This document shows positions 33,656 through 44,823 of a stretch of 64,000 nt of DNA, piece by piece (within the stretch, counting starts at the first letter, position 1; every line of letters starts with the position of its first letter). The stretch is from Gammaproteobacteria bacterium. GTDB lineage: Bacteria > Pseudomonadota > Gammaproteobacteria > Steroidobacterales > Steroidobacteraceae. The translations under genes and the position numbers were made by a program. Below the pieces are notes generated by a model, which saw only the letters and a list, made by a program, of their open reading frames with translations, searched no databases and was not told the origin of the DNA. The DNA lies in contig JANXYK010000024.1 of the NCBI GenBank assembly GCA_025350055.1, positions 31,515-95,514 of the forward strand. Reading direction: 5' to 3'.

Positions 33656-35671
33656 TCAGCCCGCGCGTTCGGCCTTCAGCACGTTGGCGACCGAACGCAG
33701 CCGCTTGAGCACCAGCCGCAGCTGCGCCACATCGCGCACCGCCGTGCGCATCACGATGGTCGCGATGCGATCGTCAGGATCGGTGTTGGAATTCACGCCG
33801 TTGATGCTCAGGCGCTCGAGCGCCATCACATCCGAGACATCGCGCAGCAATCCGCGTCGGTCGAAGGCTTCGACGCGGATCTGCACCGGCATCATCAGCT
33901 CGCCGCCCGTGTTCCAGTCCACGCTCAGCACGCGTTCGGGTTTGAGCGCACGCATGCGCGCCAGGCTCCCGCATTGCGCGCGATGGATTGTCACGCCACG
34001 ACCGAGCGTGAGATAGCCGGCAATCGCTTCGGGTGGCACCGGTGCGCAGCAACGTGCCATGGTGGTGGGCAAATCACCGACGCCTTCGATCTCGACCGCT
34101 GAGCGGCCGCGCGTGGCCTGGCGCGCAGTGCGCGGTGCCAGCGGCGCGGTGCCCGCGGGCGGAGGCGGTGGCGGTACATCGGCGATTGGCGCCTTGGTGC
34201 TGGCCAGCTTCGCCGCGGCGGCCGCTTCCCGCTGATGAAACCAGGCGCGCACCTTGGCGCGACTGCGCGAGGAGGCCAGAAACGCGCTGCCCGCCGCTAC
34301 CCAGTCGCGGCTCGGACCGCCCTTGCGCCCGCCGATGATCTCGACCAGCGCGCCGTTGTGCAGCGGTTGTTCGAGCGGTGTAATGCGCCCGTCGATCTTC
34401 GCGCCGCGGCAGCTGTGGCCGAGGTCGGTGTGCAAGTGATAGGCGAAATCGAGCGCGGTGGCGCCGTGCGGCAGATCGACGATCTCGCCACGCGGTGTCA
34501 GCGCGTACAGCCGGTCGGCGAACAGGTCGCCGCGCACGGCGTCGATCAGATCTCTCTCGCCCTGCGCACGCGTGGGCTCGAGCACCCGGCGCGCCCACTC
34601 GATCTTGCGCTCGTAATTGGCATCGCGGCCGCTGCCTTCCTTGTAACGCCAGTGCGCCGCGACACCGAGCTCGGAGTGCCGATGCATCTCGGCGGTGCGG
34701 ATCTGGATCTCGACTGACTTGCCCTCCGGACCCTGAACCGCCGTGTGGATCGAGCGGTACTGGTTGCCCTTCGGGGTCGCGATGTAGTCGGCGAATTCGC
34801 CGGGCAGGATGCGCCACAGGCTGTGCACCACACCGAGCGCGGCATAGCAGTCGCCTACACTCTGGGCGATGATGCGCAGCGCGCGCACATCGTAGAGCTG
34901 CTCAAAGGCCAGGTCCTTGCGCTGCATTTTTCGCCAGATGCTGTAGATGTGCTTGGCGCGGCCCTGCACCTGGGCCTTGATGCCGGCCTGCGCCAGCGCC
35001 GCGACCATCTGCGCGGACAGCGCGGCGACATACTTTTCGCGATCGACGCGGCGCTCGGCGAGGCGGCTCGCGATCAGGTGATAGTTGTCGGGGTCGAGCT
35101 GGCGAAAGGCCAGATCCTCGAGCTCCCACTTCAGGCTCCAGATGCCGAGCCGATTGGCCAGTGGCGCGTAGATCTCGCGGGTTTCCAGCGCCAGGCGCTG
35201 CGCCTCGGCCGGTGCGAGCTGGCGTGCCTGGCGCAGCCGCAAGAGCACTGCCGCGAGTCGCGCGACGATCAGGCGTGGATCAGCGGCCACTGCCAGCAAC
35301 ATCTTGCGCAGCGCTTCGGCCTGCTGTGTGGTCAGGCCGACGCTGGCATTCCAGCCTGCGGGCAGTCCGATATCGCCAAGCTTTTCGAGTTGGCGGGCGA
35401 GTCGTGCCACGTGCTCGCCAAAATGCTGCGTCGAGGCCGCATCATCGAGCTTGAGCCCTGCGCTGCGCGCCCGCGCCAGCCATGCAGCGACGGCGATGTC
35501 GGGATCTTCGGCAATGCTGCCCACGACACGGGCCAGCGCCTCACCGTCGTCCAACGCAGGTGTCGGACACGATCGTGCCGCGAGTTCTGCCCGCGCTGCT
35601 GCCAGTGCCCGGGTCAGCACTGCGGCTTGGGGGCTGCCTTGCTCGGCAGCAGTTGTGGGGACGGTTTCCAC
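33656..35671 (-). CDS. relA: GTP pyrophosphokinase RelA
   Basis: A 671-residue RSH protein. The HD region is degenerate: the hydrolase HDxxED motif is missing (the area reads ADPRLIVARLAAVLLRLRQ), so it should be a synthetase only. The synthetase domain is intact (HIYSIWRKMQRKDLAFEQLYDVRALRI, IATPKGNQYRSIHTAV, EIQIRT), followed by TGS (DLPHGATALDFAYHLHTDLG), a proline-rich linker, the zinc-finger MARCCAPVPP and an ACT domain. It makes (p)ppGpp on starved ribosomes. It is divergent from ruvC across 85-130 bases. Confidence 0.95.
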   Translation of the reverse strand: METVPTTAAEQGSPQAAVLTRALAAARAELAARSCPTPALDDGEALARVVGSIAEDPDIAVAAWLARARSAGLKLDDAASTQHFGEHVARLARQLEKLGDIGLPAGWNASVGLTTQQAEALRKMLLAVAADPRLIVARLAAVLLRLRQARQLAPAEAQRLALETREIYAPLANRLGIWSLKWELEDLAFRQLDPDNYHLIASRLAERRVDREKYVAALSAQMVAALAQAGIKAQVQGRAKHIYSIWRKMQRKDLAFEQLYDVRALRIIAQSVGDCYAALGVVHSLWRILPGEFADYIATPKGNQYRSIHTAVQGPEGKSVEIQIRTAEMHRHSELGVAAHWRYKEGSGRDANYERKIEWARRVLEPTRAQGERDLIDAVRGDLFADRLYALTPRGEIVDLPHGATALDFAYHLHTDLGHSCRGAKIDGRITPLEQPLHNGALVEIIGGRKGGPSRDWVAAGSAFLASSRSRAKVRAWFHQREAAAAAKLASTKAPIADVPPPPPPAGTAPLAPRTARQATRGRSAVEIEGVGDLPTTMARCCAPVPPEAIAGYLTLGRGVTIHRAQCGSLARMRALKPERVLSVDWNTGGELMMPVQIRVEAFDRRGLLRDVSDVMALERLSINGVNSNTDPDDRIATIVMRTAVRDVAQLRLVLKRLRSVANVLKAERAG

Positions 35672-35801
35672 CCTGGTTATCTTACGGATTGAGTGTGTGG
35701 GGGCGGGCGCTTCCGGCTATCATTCTGGTAATGAAGATATTCGGCAAGTCATCGGCATGAAGCGCGCCGCGGGCGGTTCCTGGCGCAGTTTCAAACCCGA
35801 A

Positions 35802-36380
35802 ATGGCGAGCACGGCCCGCGTCGCTGTGGCGCCCACGTGCCGAATTCTCGGGCTCGATCCCGGGTCGCTCCGTACCGGCTATGGCCTGATCGACTGCAGC
35901 GCGGGGGGTGAGCGTCACCTGGCCAGCGGTTGCATTGCCGTGGCTGGTGCCGACTTCGTGGTACGGCTGCGGCGCATTTTCGAAGCCGTCGCTGCCCTGG
36001 TAGCGGAGCACCGTCCCGACGAGATCGCCATCGAGCGTGTGTTCGTGCATCGTAACCCCGACAGCGCATTGAAACTCGGACAGGCGCGCGGGGCGGCCCT
36101 GTGTGCCGCCGTGGCGCATGGCGCTGCGGCGCACGAGTATGCACCGCGCGCGATCAAGCTCGCAGTTAGCGGCTATGGTGGCGCCGAGAAAGACCAGGTC
36201 GCGCAGATGGTCAGCATGCTGCTGCAGCTGAAACAACGTCCAGGTGCCGATGAGGCCGATGCGCTGGCGGTGGCCTTGTGTCATGCGCAGACCCGGCGCC
36301 TGGCAACAATCGTGTCGACGCCAGCGGCAGGCGTCCGTAGCAGCGCTCGCGTTGCGGTGCGTGGCGGTGCGCGGCCGTGA
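35802..36380 (+). CDS. ruvC: Holliday junction resolvase RuvC
   Basis: A 192-residue nuclease. Catalytic acidic residues fall in LGLDPGSLRTGYG, AIERVFV and DEADALAVALCHA. It cleaves Holliday junctions delivered by RuvAB. The start is uncertain: ATG 35802 is used here, ATG 35757 would add 15 residues and GTG 35826 would match the short N-terminus of E. coli RuvC; none has a good ribosome site. Its stop overlaps the ruvA start (GTGA). Confidence 0.95.
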   Translation: MASTARVAVAPTCRILGLDPGSLRTGYGLIDCSAGGERHLASGCIAVAGADFVVRLRRIFEAVAALVAEHRPDEIAIERVFVHRNPDSALKLGQARGAALCAAVAHGAAAHEYAPRAIKLAVSGYGGAEKDQVAQMVSMLLQLKQRPGADEADALAVALCHAQTRRLATIVSTPAAGVRSSARVAVRGGARP

Positions 36381-36959
36381 TCGGCTCACTCGCGGGCATC
36401 ATCGCCCAGAAGACGCCGCCCTCGATGATGATCGAAGTCGGTGGCGTGGGCTACGAACTCGAGGCGCCGATGTCCACCTTCTACAACCTGCCCGCGGTGG
36501 GGCAGAGCACGCGCCTGCTGACGCATCTGGTGGTGCGCGAGGACGCGCAGCTGCTGTATGGATTCGGCAGCGCGGCCGAACGCGCGCTGTTCCGCAATCT
36601 GCTCAAGGTCAGCGGCGTCGGTCCGCGTATCGCGCTGGCGATCCTCTCGGGTGTCACAGTCGAAGCCTTCGCGCTGTGCGTGCAGGCGCAGGATGTGACC
36701 ACGCTGACGCGCATCCCCGGCATCGGCCGCAAGATCGCCGAGCGGCTGATCGTGGAGATGCGCGACCGACTGGTCAGCAATATGGAATCGCTGCCCGGCG
36801 GTCCACGGTTCCAGGCGCCGGTGGGCGCCGAGGCCGAGGCCTACAGCGCGCTGGTTGCGCTCGGTTACAAGCCCGCCGAGGCGGTGCGCTTGCTGAAGAA
36901 TGCCGGCTCGGGCGGCGGCACCGAGGATCTGATCCGCCGTGCGCTGCAGAGCGCGGCGC

Positions 36960-36967
<8 letters not shown>
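36377..36967 (+). CDS. ruvA: Holliday junction branch-migration protein RuvA
   Basis: A 196-residue protein starting from GTG ([12 protein letters not shown]). The OB domain is followed by tandem helix-hairpin-helix motifs ([37 protein letters not shown]) that bind the junction, and a C-terminal RuvB-binding domain ([18 protein letters not shown]). It tetramerises on the four-way junction and loads RuvB. Confidence 0.97.
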
Positions 36968-38023
<1,056 letters not shown>

Positions 38024-38027
<4 letters not shown>

Positions 38028-38427
38028 GCGCCTTCGTCTGGCCGACACGCGTGTATTGGGAGGATACCGATGGCGGTGGAGTGGTCTACTACGCCAACTA
38101 CCTGCGCTTCCTCGAGCGCGCGCGCACGGAATGGCTGCGCGCGCACGGCTGTTCACAGAGCGAGCTCGCCGTTGATCCGGGCGTCCTGTTTTCAGTGGTC
38201 GAAGTGAATATCAGATACCGGCGCCCGGCGCGTCTCGATGATCTGCTGCTGATCAGCTCCGTGCCGACACAGGATGGCGCGGCCTGCATGATCTTCAAGC
38301 AGCGCATGCTGCACGGCTCCGAAACCGGTGAGTTGCTGGCCGAGGCCGAGGTGCGCATTGCCTGTGTCAGTGCCAGCACCTTCAAGCCGCGGCGCCTGCC
38401 GCCGGCGTTACTCAGGGAATTCAGCTG

Positions 38428-38428
<1 letters not shown>
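38024..38428 (+). CDS. ybgC: Acyl-CoA thioesterase YbgC (Tol-Pal associated)
   Basis: A 134-residue hot-dog-fold thioesterase with the 4HBT catalytic region [28 protein letters not shown]. It heads the Tol-Pal cluster, its usual position, and hydrolyses short acyl-CoA or acyl-ACP in vitro. ATG overlaps the ruvB stop and its own stop shares a base with the tolQ start. Confidence 0.95.
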
Positions 38429-39119
<691 letters not shown>

Positions 39120-39123
<4 letters not shown>

Positions 39124-39581
39124 GCGCCGGCGGCGCGCGGCCCAAGCGCCGCCTGATGGGCGAGATCAACGTCGTGCCCTACATCGATGTGATGCTGGTG
39201 CTGTTGATCATCTTCATGATCACGGCGCCGCTGCTCACGCAGGGCATCAAGGTCGATTTGCCCAAGGCGAATGCGGAACCGATCGATGCGCGCGCAGTCA
39301 ACAACATTGAACCGCTGGTGCTGTCGGTGGATGTGCGCGGGCGCTTCTTTTTGAATGTGGGTGCGACTCCCGAGCAGGCCATCGATGACGCCACGGCACT
39401 CGCGCGCGCGACCGCGGCGCTGCGCCGTGCACCGCAGCGCGTGGTGCTGGTGAAGGGTGATCACGCGGTGGACTATGGACGCATTGTGACGGCGATGGTG
39501 ATGTTGCAGCAGGCCGGCGCATCGAAGCTGGGTTTCCTGACGGATCCGCCGCCGCAGCCGCGGCCGCCTGTAGCGCCGTGA
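39120..39581 (+). CDS. tolR: Tol-Pal system protein TolR
   Basis: A 153-residue ExbD-family protein, GTG start overlapping the tolQ stop. One membrane helix (residues about 16-35, VVPYIDVMLVLLIIFMITAPLL) carries the conserved proton-path aspartate, and a periplasmic domain follows (DGRVPYG-like region reading DHAVDYGRIVTAMVML). It pairs with TolQ. Confidence 0.97.
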
Positions 39582-40390
39582 GCGAGGCGCGAGGCGATCG
39601 CACCGTAGCCGTACTGCTCTCCGTGCTGCTGCACGCTGCGGTGGTGGGGCTGCTGGGCTGGGGCTGGTGGCATTTTCGTAAGCCGCCTGAGCCGCCGCGG
39701 CAGCTGGCGATCGAGGCGACGGTGGTGAGGGCGAATACCGTGACGCCTGCACCTGCGCCGACCCCACAACCGGTGGCGCCGGCCACCGAGCCGCCTGCCG
39801 CTGCAACGCCGCCGCAGCCTGCAGCTGCGCCCGCGCCGCCAGTGCCGGACCAGGCGCAGCCCGACAAGGCCGCGCAGGCGGCTGCAGCCCGGCGCGAGAA
39901 CGCCGAGCGCGAACGCAAGGAGCAGGCGGATCGCGAACGCGAACGCGAACGTGAGCGCGAGCAACGCGCCGCCGAGCAGCGCGAGCGCGAAGCGGCCGAA
40001 CGGGCCGCGGCCGCGAAGCTCAAGGCGCAGGCCGCGCAGGACAAGGCCCGGAGGGAAGCGGAATTGCGTGCACAACTGGCCAGTGAGGAGCGCATCAATG
40101 CCGCGCGCAGCAGCTCGGAGATGGCCTCGTACATCGCGATGATCACCGGGCGCATCGATCGCGCCTGGATACGCCCGCCCAGCGCGCGTGCCGGCCTGAG
40201 CTGCGAATTGCATGTCACCCAGGTGCCGGGCGGCGAGGTCACGGCGGTGCAGATTGCCAGTTGCAACGGCGACCAGGCGACGCGCGAATCGATCGAGGCA
40301 GCGGTCTATCGAGCCTCACCCCTGCCGACACCCTCGAATCCTGACCTGTTTGATCGTAACCTTGTGATCCGGTTTCATCCCGATGAGTGA
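39578..40390 (+). CDS. tolA: Tol-Pal system protein TolA
   Basis: A 270-residue protein with an N-terminal membrane anchor (VAVLLSVLLHAAVVGLLGWGW), a Pro/Ala-rich stretch, a long charged helical region of Arg/Glu repeats (residues about 105-165) and a C-terminal globular domain (YIAMITGRIDRAWIRPPSARAG). It reaches across the periplasm from TolQR to Pal/TolB. The GTG start overlaps tolR. Confidence 0.96.
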   Translation: MSEARGDRTVAVLLSVLLHAAVVGLLGWGWWHFRKPPEPPRQLAIEATVVRANTVTPAPAPTPQPVAPATEPPAAATPPQPAAAPAPPVPDQAQPDKAAQAAAARRENAERERKEQADREREREREREQRAAEQREREAAERAAAAKLKAQAAQDKARREAELRAQLASEERINAARSSSEMASYIAMITGRIDRAWIRPPSARAGLSCELHVTQVPGGEVTAVQIASCNGDQATRESIEAAVYRASPLPTPSNPDLFDRNLVIRFHPDE

Positions 40391-41735
40391 GCAGTCGATG
40401 ATGCACATCCACACCATGATTTCCGCACCGGCACCAGGCTGGCTGCCGTGGCTTGCCGCCGCCCTGGCCTGCCTGCTCGCGCCCGCGGCACGGGCCGAGT
40501 TGCAGATCGATATCACCCAGGGCGTGACTGATCCGATTCCAGTGGCGATCGTGCCCTTTGCCAGCGCGGCGCTGGCCGATGGCGGTTTCGATCTCGCCGC
40601 GGTGGTACAGCACGACCTGGATGGTAGCGGGCGCTTCCGCTCGATGAGCCGTGCCTCGATGCACGCAGCGCCGCAGCACGCCGTCGATGTGGTGGTGGCC
40701 GACTGGCGCGCGGCCGGAGAAGACTACGTGCTGGTGGGGCGTACCACGGCGGAGCAGGGGGGCAAGCTGGTCATCGCCTGCGAGCTGTTGAATGTGCTCA
40801 CGGGCCAGGTTGTTGGCGCCACGCATTTTGATGCGACCGCAGCGACGATGCGCCGCGTGGCCCACCAGGTCAGCGACTTCGTGTTCGAAAAGATTGTCGG
40901 TGCGCGCGGCGCGTTTGCGACTCGCATTGCCTATGTGGCCGTGGAAGGCGAGCCGCCAGCACAACGCTACCGGCTCTACGTCGCCGACGCAGATGGCGAG
41001 GGCGCGCAGGTGGTGCTCGATTCCAGCCGCCCGATCATGTCGCCGGCCTGGTCGGCCGATGGCCAATGGCTGGCGTATGTGTCCTTTGAAGACCGCGTCG
41101 CGGCGATCTATGTGCAGCAACTACGCAGCAGCCAGCGCCAGCGCGTATCCCAGCGTGCCGGCGTGAATGGCGCGCCCGCGTGGTCGCCCGATGGCAAGAA
41201 GCTGGCGCTGACGCTGTCGGGCTCGAGCGGCAATCTCGATATCTGGGTGCTTGAGCTGGCGACCCAGGGGCTGGTGCGCATCACCAACGACCCGGCGATC
41301 GACACCGAGCCGGCCTGGAGCGCCGACGGCAAGGAGCTGTATTTCACCTCCGATCGCTCCGGCGGTCCGCAGATCTACCGCACCGATGTGGCTACGCACG
41401 AGCACGTACAGCGCATCACTTTCGGTTCTTCTTATAATGCGCGCGCGCGGCTGGCGCCCGACGGGCGTACGCTGGCGTTTGTGACCCGCGAGGGCAGCGA
41501 CTATCGTATTGCCGTGCAGGACCTAGGCAATGGCGGCGTGCGCGTGCTGACACGCGGCAGCCTCGATGAAGCACCGGCCTTCGCCCCCAACGGCCTGACG
41601 CTGATCTACGCGGGCAAGGTCGGCGGCAGGCGCACTTTGGCGACAGTGGCGGTCGATGGCCAGGTGACGCAACGTTTGAAGGCGGACCATGGCGATGTGC
41701 GTGAGCCCGTCTGGGGCCCCTTCACCGGAAATTGA
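40383..41735 (+). CDS. tolB: Tol-Pal system protein TolB
   Basis: A 450-residue periplasmic protein with a signal peptide (AALACLLAPAARA). The mature N-terminus ELQIDITQGVTDPIPVAIVPF is the TolA-binding peptide and N-domain. A six-bladed WD40-like propeller follows with repeated PAWSADGQWLAYVS and PAWSPDGKKLALTL segments that bind Pal. It overlaps the tolA stop by eight bases. Confidence 0.97.
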   Translation: MSEQSMMHIHTMISAPAPGWLPWLAAALACLLAPAARAELQIDITQGVTDPIPVAIVPFASAALADGGFDLAAVVQHDLDGSGRFRSMSRASMHAAPQHAVDVVVADWRAAGEDYVLVGRTTAEQGGKLVIACELLNVLTGQVVGATHFDATAATMRRVAHQVSDFVFEKIVGARGAFATRIAYVAVEGEPPAQRYRLYVADADGEGAQVVLDSSRPIMSPAWSADGQWLAYVSFEDRVAAIYVQQLRSSQRQRVSQRAGVNGAPAWSPDGKKLALTLSGSSGNLDIWVLELATQGLVRITNDPAIDTEPAWSADGKELYFTSDRSGGPQIYRTDVATHEHVQRITFGSSYNARARLAPDGRTLAFVTREGSDYRIAVQDLGNGGVRVLTRGSLDEAPAFAPNGLTLIYAGKVGGRRTLATVAVDGQVTQRLKADHGDVREPVWGPFTGN

Positions 41736-41754
41736 ACAGCAGGAGTACCGATAT

Positions 41755-42321
41755 ATGAAGAGCAACTTGATGATGGCTGTCGCAGGCCTGGCCGTGTTGA
41801 TGGCGCTGGCAGGGTGCCCCAGCAAGCCAGTACTGAAATCGTCGGGCGCTGCGGCGGGTACTGCCGTGCCTGGTGGTGCCGGCAGCGGTCAGAATGGCGC
41901 TGGCGCCAATGCCAATGGGCCTGGCGACCAGGCGGGCGGCGCGGGCGCGGGCGCTGGCACAGGCAAGGAGGGCGCTTCGGCCCCTGTGGGCGTAGCGCGA
42001 CTGATCTACTTCGATTTCGACAGCAGCGAGATCCGGCCGGAGTTCGTCAGCGTGATCGCGGCGCATGCCAAGGCGCTGAGCGCCAATGCCAGCATCCGCG
42101 TGCGCCTCGAGGGCCACACCGACGAGCGCGGCTCACCCGAGTACAACATCGGATTGGGCGAGCGCCGCTCGCAGGTCGTGCGCCGTGCGCTGATGCTGCA
42201 GGGCGTGGCCGAATCGCAGCTCAGCACCGTGAGCTATGGCGAGGAGCGTCCGGCCGTCGCGGGCGAAACCGAAGATGCCTGGGCCAAGAACCGCCGGGTC
42301 GAATTCATCTACCTGAACTGA
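41755..42321 (+). CDS. pal: Peptidoglycan-associated lipoprotein Pal
   Basis: A 188-residue outer-membrane lipoprotein read from ATG 41755 behind CAGGAG. The lipobox is MALAGC. A long Gly/Ala linker follows, then the OmpA-like domain with IYFDFDSSEIRPE and LEGHTDERGSPEYNIGLGERRS, which bind peptidoglycan. It tethers the outer membrane and is the target of TolB. The Gly/Ala linker is longer than in E. coli. Confidence 0.96.
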   Translation: MKSNLMMAVAGLAVLMALAGCPSKPVLKSSGAAAGTAVPGGAGSGQNGAGANANGPGDQAGGAGAGAGTGKEGASAPVGVARLIYFDFDSSEIRPEFVSVIAAHAKALSANASIRVRLEGHTDERGSPEYNIGLGERRSQVVRRALMLQGVAESQLSTVSYGEERPAVAGETEDAWAKNRRVEFIYLN

Positions 42322-42338
42322 AACGCCGGGCCATCACC

Positions 42339-43154
42339 ATGAAAACCAGCACGCTGCTCGTTGCGCTGACTCCGGTATTGCTCGCCGGCTGCGCGACCAA
42401 TCCGGCCGAGGATCCGCTGCAGATCAAGCTCAATGATTTCGACTCGCGTTTGGGTCGAGTGGAGCGCGTGGTCAGCAACCAGAGCCTGGTCGACATGTCG
42501 CGGCGCCTCGACACGCTCGAGGCGCAGCTGCGCGAACTGCGCGGCACCAGCGAAGTGCTGCAGAACGGCAGCGAGGCACTGCGCAAACAGCAGCGCGACC
42601 TGTACGCCGATCTGGAAAAACGCATCGCGAAGCTGGAAGCTGCCATGCCGGGCGGTGGCGCGACGAGCGGCGCCGCTGGCAGCGCCGTTGGTAGCAGTGT
42701 GGTCGAGGCGGGCAATGCAGCGGGCAGCAGCCCGGTCGCCAGTGGTGCCGAGCCCACGACACCGGTCGATGACCAGGCCGCCTACGCACGCGCATTCGAC
42801 CAGTTGAAGTCCGGCGAATACCGCACGGCCGTCACGCAGTTCCAGAACTTCATGAAGACCTATCCGCAGAGCTCCCTGCTCGACAACGCGCAGTACTGGA
42901 TCGGCGAGGCCTACTACGTGACGCGCGACTACGATATGGCCGCCAAGGCCTTTCGCGCCGTGGGCGAGCGCTGGCCGTCCTCGCGCAAGGCACCCGATGC
43001 GCTGCTCAAGCTCGGCTATACGCAGTACGAGCAGAAGCGCTTAAGCGATGCGCGTGCCACGCTCACCGATGTGGTGCAGCGTTTTGCGGGCACCGATGCC
43101 GCGCGCCTCGCGAGCGAGCGCCTGCAAAAGCTTCCGGCTGCCGAGGCCCGTTGA
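42339..43154 (+). CDS. cpoB: Cell division coordinator CpoB (YbgF), with a lipobox
   Basis: A 271-residue protein with an N-terminal coiled coil (residues about 30-105, DFDSRLGRVERVVSNQS and RLDTLEAQLRELRGT), a Gly/Ala/Ser linker and C-terminal TPR repeats (AYARAFDQLKSGEYRTAVTQFQNFMKTYPQSSLLDNAQYWIGEAYY). CpoB links the Tol complex to PBP1B. The signal ends VLLAGC, a good lipobox, whereas E. coli CpoB is soluble. ATG at 42339 is 17 bases after the pal stop. Confidence 0.93.
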   Translation: MKTSTLLVALTPVLLAGCATNPAEDPLQIKLNDFDSRLGRVERVVSNQSLVDMSRRLDTLEAQLRELRGTSEVLQNGSEALRKQQRDLYADLEKRIAKLEAAMPGGGATSGAAGSAVGSSVVEAGNAAGSSPVASGAEPTTPVDDQAAYARAFDQLKSGEYRTAVTQFQNFMKTYPQSSLLDNAQYWIGEAYYVTRDYDMAAKAFRAVGERWPSSRKAPDALLKLGYTQYEQKRLSDARATLTDVVQRFAGTDAARLASERLQKLPAAEAR

Positions 43155-43813
43155 GCAGCGCCGAGCGCAGCCAGGAGCGGGTGAAGATCACCGAGATTTT
43201 CCACTCGCTGCAAGGTGAGGCGCAGTTCGCGGGCGTGCCCACCGTATTCGTGCGCCTCACGGGTTGCCCGCTGCGTTGCCACTACTGCGATACCGCTTAC
43301 GCCTTTCACGGCGGCGAGTGGTGGACGATTCCTTCAATCCTCGAGCGCGTTGCGAGCTACCAGACCCACGATGTGTGCGTGACGGGCGGCGAGCCGCTGG
43401 CGCAGCGCGCCTGCGTGGGGCTGCTCAAGGCGCTGTGCGATCAGGGTCATCGCGTCTCGCTCGAGACCAGTGGCGCCATGCCGGTCACTGAACTGGATGC
43501 GCGCGTGATCCGCGTGGTCGATGTGAAGACGCCCGGTTCCGGCGAGGAGTCTCGCAATCTCTACGAGCAGCTGCAGTCGCTGGCACCGCAGGATCAGATC
43601 AAGTTCGTGATCACCTCGCGTGAAGACTACGAGTGGAGTCGCGCCAGATTGCAGGAACTGAGACTCAACGAACGTTGCGGCGTGCTGTTTTCGCCCAGTT
43701 TCGGTCAACTGCCGGCGCGCGAGTTGGCTGAGTGGGTGCTGGCCGATCGCTTGCCGGTGCGATTCCAGATCCAGCTGCACAAGATCCTCTGGGGCGAAGA
43801 ACGTGGCCGCTGA
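43151..43813 (+). CDS. queE: 7-carboxy-7-deazaguanine synthase QueE
   Basis: A 220-residue radical SAM enzyme. The cluster motif reads [14 protein letters not shown] (CxxxCxxC) and the N-terminal substrate region is [24 protein letters not shown]. It makes the ring of the queuosine precursor. A TTG start overlaps the cpoB stop (TTGA); GTG 43181 is an alternative. It overlaps queC by 11 bases. Confidence 0.94.
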   Translation: MSSAERSQERVKITEIFHSLQGEAQFAGVPTVFVRLTGCPLRCHYCDTAYAFHGGEWWTIPSILERVASYQTHDVCVTGGEPLAQRACVGLLKALCDQGHRVSLETSGAMPVTELDARVIRVVDVKTPGSGEESRNLYEQLQSLAPQDQIKFVITSREDYEWSRARLQELRLNERCGVLFSPSFGQLPARELAEWVLADRLPVRFQIQLHKILWGEERGR

Positions 43814-44483
43814 CAGCGGTCGCGCCGTCATACTGCTCTCGGGCGGGCTCGATTCCGCTACGGCATTGGCCTGGGCACGCGAGCGTGGCTACCAGTGCTA
43901 CGCGCTCTCGGTTGCCTATGGGCAAAGACATGACGCCGAGTTGGCTGCGGCGGCACGTGTTGCACGCGCGTTGGGCGCGGCGGAGCATCGTGTGATGCAC
44001 GTGGACCTCGGCTCGCTGGGGGGGTCGGCGCTGACGGATACTGCCATCGCGGTGCCCGAGAATGGTGGTGCTGGCATTCCGGTCACCTACGTGCCCGCTC
44101 GCAATACCGTGTTGCTGTCGCTGTCGCTGGCCTGGGCCGAAGTGCTGGGCGCGATGGCGATCGTGATTGGTGTCAATGCGGTCGATTACTCGGGCTACCC
44201 GGACTGCCGACCTGAATTCATTGCCGCCTTCGGCCAGCTGGCGCGCCTCGCGACCAAGGCCGCGGTCGAAGGGCAGTCGCTGAACGTGCTGGCGCCGCTG
44301 CTGAGCATGAGCAAGGACGAGATCGTGCGCGAGGGCCTGCGCCTCGGTGTCGACTACGCGCTGACCGTGTCCTGCTACCAGGCGGATGGCGAGGGCAGGG
44401 CCTGTGGGCGCTGCGACGCCTGCCGGCTGCGGCGCCAGGGTTTCGAGGCCGCTGGCATGGCGGATCCGACCCGCTACGCCTGA
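43803..44483 (+). CDS. queC: 7-cyano-7-deazaguanine synthase QueC
   Basis: A 226-residue ATP-dependent enzyme. The PP-loop [13 protein letters not shown] and the zinc-binding cysteines near the C-terminus ([23 protein letters not shown]) are intact. It converts the QueE product to preQ0. The GTG start lies within the end of queE. Confidence 0.95.
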   Translation: MAADSGRAVILLSGGLDSATALAWARERGYQCYALSVAYGQRHDAELAAAARVARALGAAEHRVMHVDLGSLGGSALTDTAIAVPENGGAGIPVTYVPARNTVLLSLSLAWAEVLGAMAIVIGVNAVDYSGYPDCRPEFIAAFGQLARLATKAAVEGQSLNVLAPLLSMSKDEIVREGLRLGVDYALTVSCYQADGEGRACGRCDACRLRRQGFEAAGMADPTRYA

Positions 44484-44569
44484 AGGGCCGCGTGGCGCCC
44501 GCGCGCCGTGAATGCATGCCTTGGCCCGCGTACTTCCGGTATCATGCCGGCCCTTCCGCAAGGCACTCC

Positions 44570-44645
44570 GGGTCGGTAGCTCAGTCGGTAGAGCAGCGCC
44601 CTTTTAAGGCGTTGGTCGTGGGTTCGAGCCCCACCCGACCCACCA
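44570..44645 (+). tRNA. tRNA-Lys (anticodon TTT)
   Basis: A 76-base tRNA with the acceptor stem GGGTCGG/CCGACCC, D arm GCTC-AGTCGGTA-GAGC, anticodon loop CTTTTAA with anticodon TTT, T arm GTGGG-TTCGAGC-CCCAC and an encoded CCA end. Its last 15 bases form the left attachment core of the element that follows. Confidence 0.98.
44631..44645. repeat. attL core of the tRNA-Lys element
   Basis: CCACCCGACCCACCA, the 3' end of tRNA-Lys, is repeated exactly at 63860-63874. The base before (C versus G) and the bases after differ, so the identity block is 15 bases. Confidence 0.85.
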
Positions 44646-44661
44646 AATAACCATCCCATAC

Positions 44662-44744
44662 CGACCCATGAGATCCAAGGGGTGCGAGTTTCTTGCTGAA
44701 ATTGCTTGATGAATGGACCCATTGCGACCCAAGAGATTCCATGG
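44662..44744. repeat. Imperfect direct repeats next to attL
   Basis: CGACCCATGAGATCCAAGG (44662-44680) and CGACCCAAGAGATTCCATGG (44725-44744) are imperfect copies. Both start with CGACCCA, which also occurs at the tRNA end. They may be extra core or accessory binding sites, or decayed attachment sites. Confidence 0.5.
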
Positions 44745-44759
44745 CGTTCCGTCCTATGT

Positions 44760-44779
44760 GGGGGTACAGTCGGGGGTAA
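44760..44779. repeat. Left arm-type repeat pair
   Basis: GGGGGTAC at 44760-44767 and GGGGGTAA at 44772-44779 are spaced 12 bases apart. The same arrangement occurs at the right end (63778, 63790), which suggests arm-type binding sites for the integrase N-terminal domain. Confidence 0.6.
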
Positions 44780-44816
44780 CTGGCGGCTACAGCCTGTAGG
44801 CTCGTAAGTTACCCCC
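44772..44816. promoter_or_regulatory. Nested palindrome just upstream of int
   Basis: GGGGGTAAC (44772-44780) and GTTACCCCC (44808-44816) form a perfect 9-bp inverted repeat enclosing a second one, CTACAG-C-CTGTAG. It ends eight bases before the integrase ATG. It may act as an integrase or AlpA binding site or as an mRNA hairpin that hides the start; no ribosome site is seen in between. Confidence 0.5.
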
Positions 44817-44823
44817 ACCGGTG

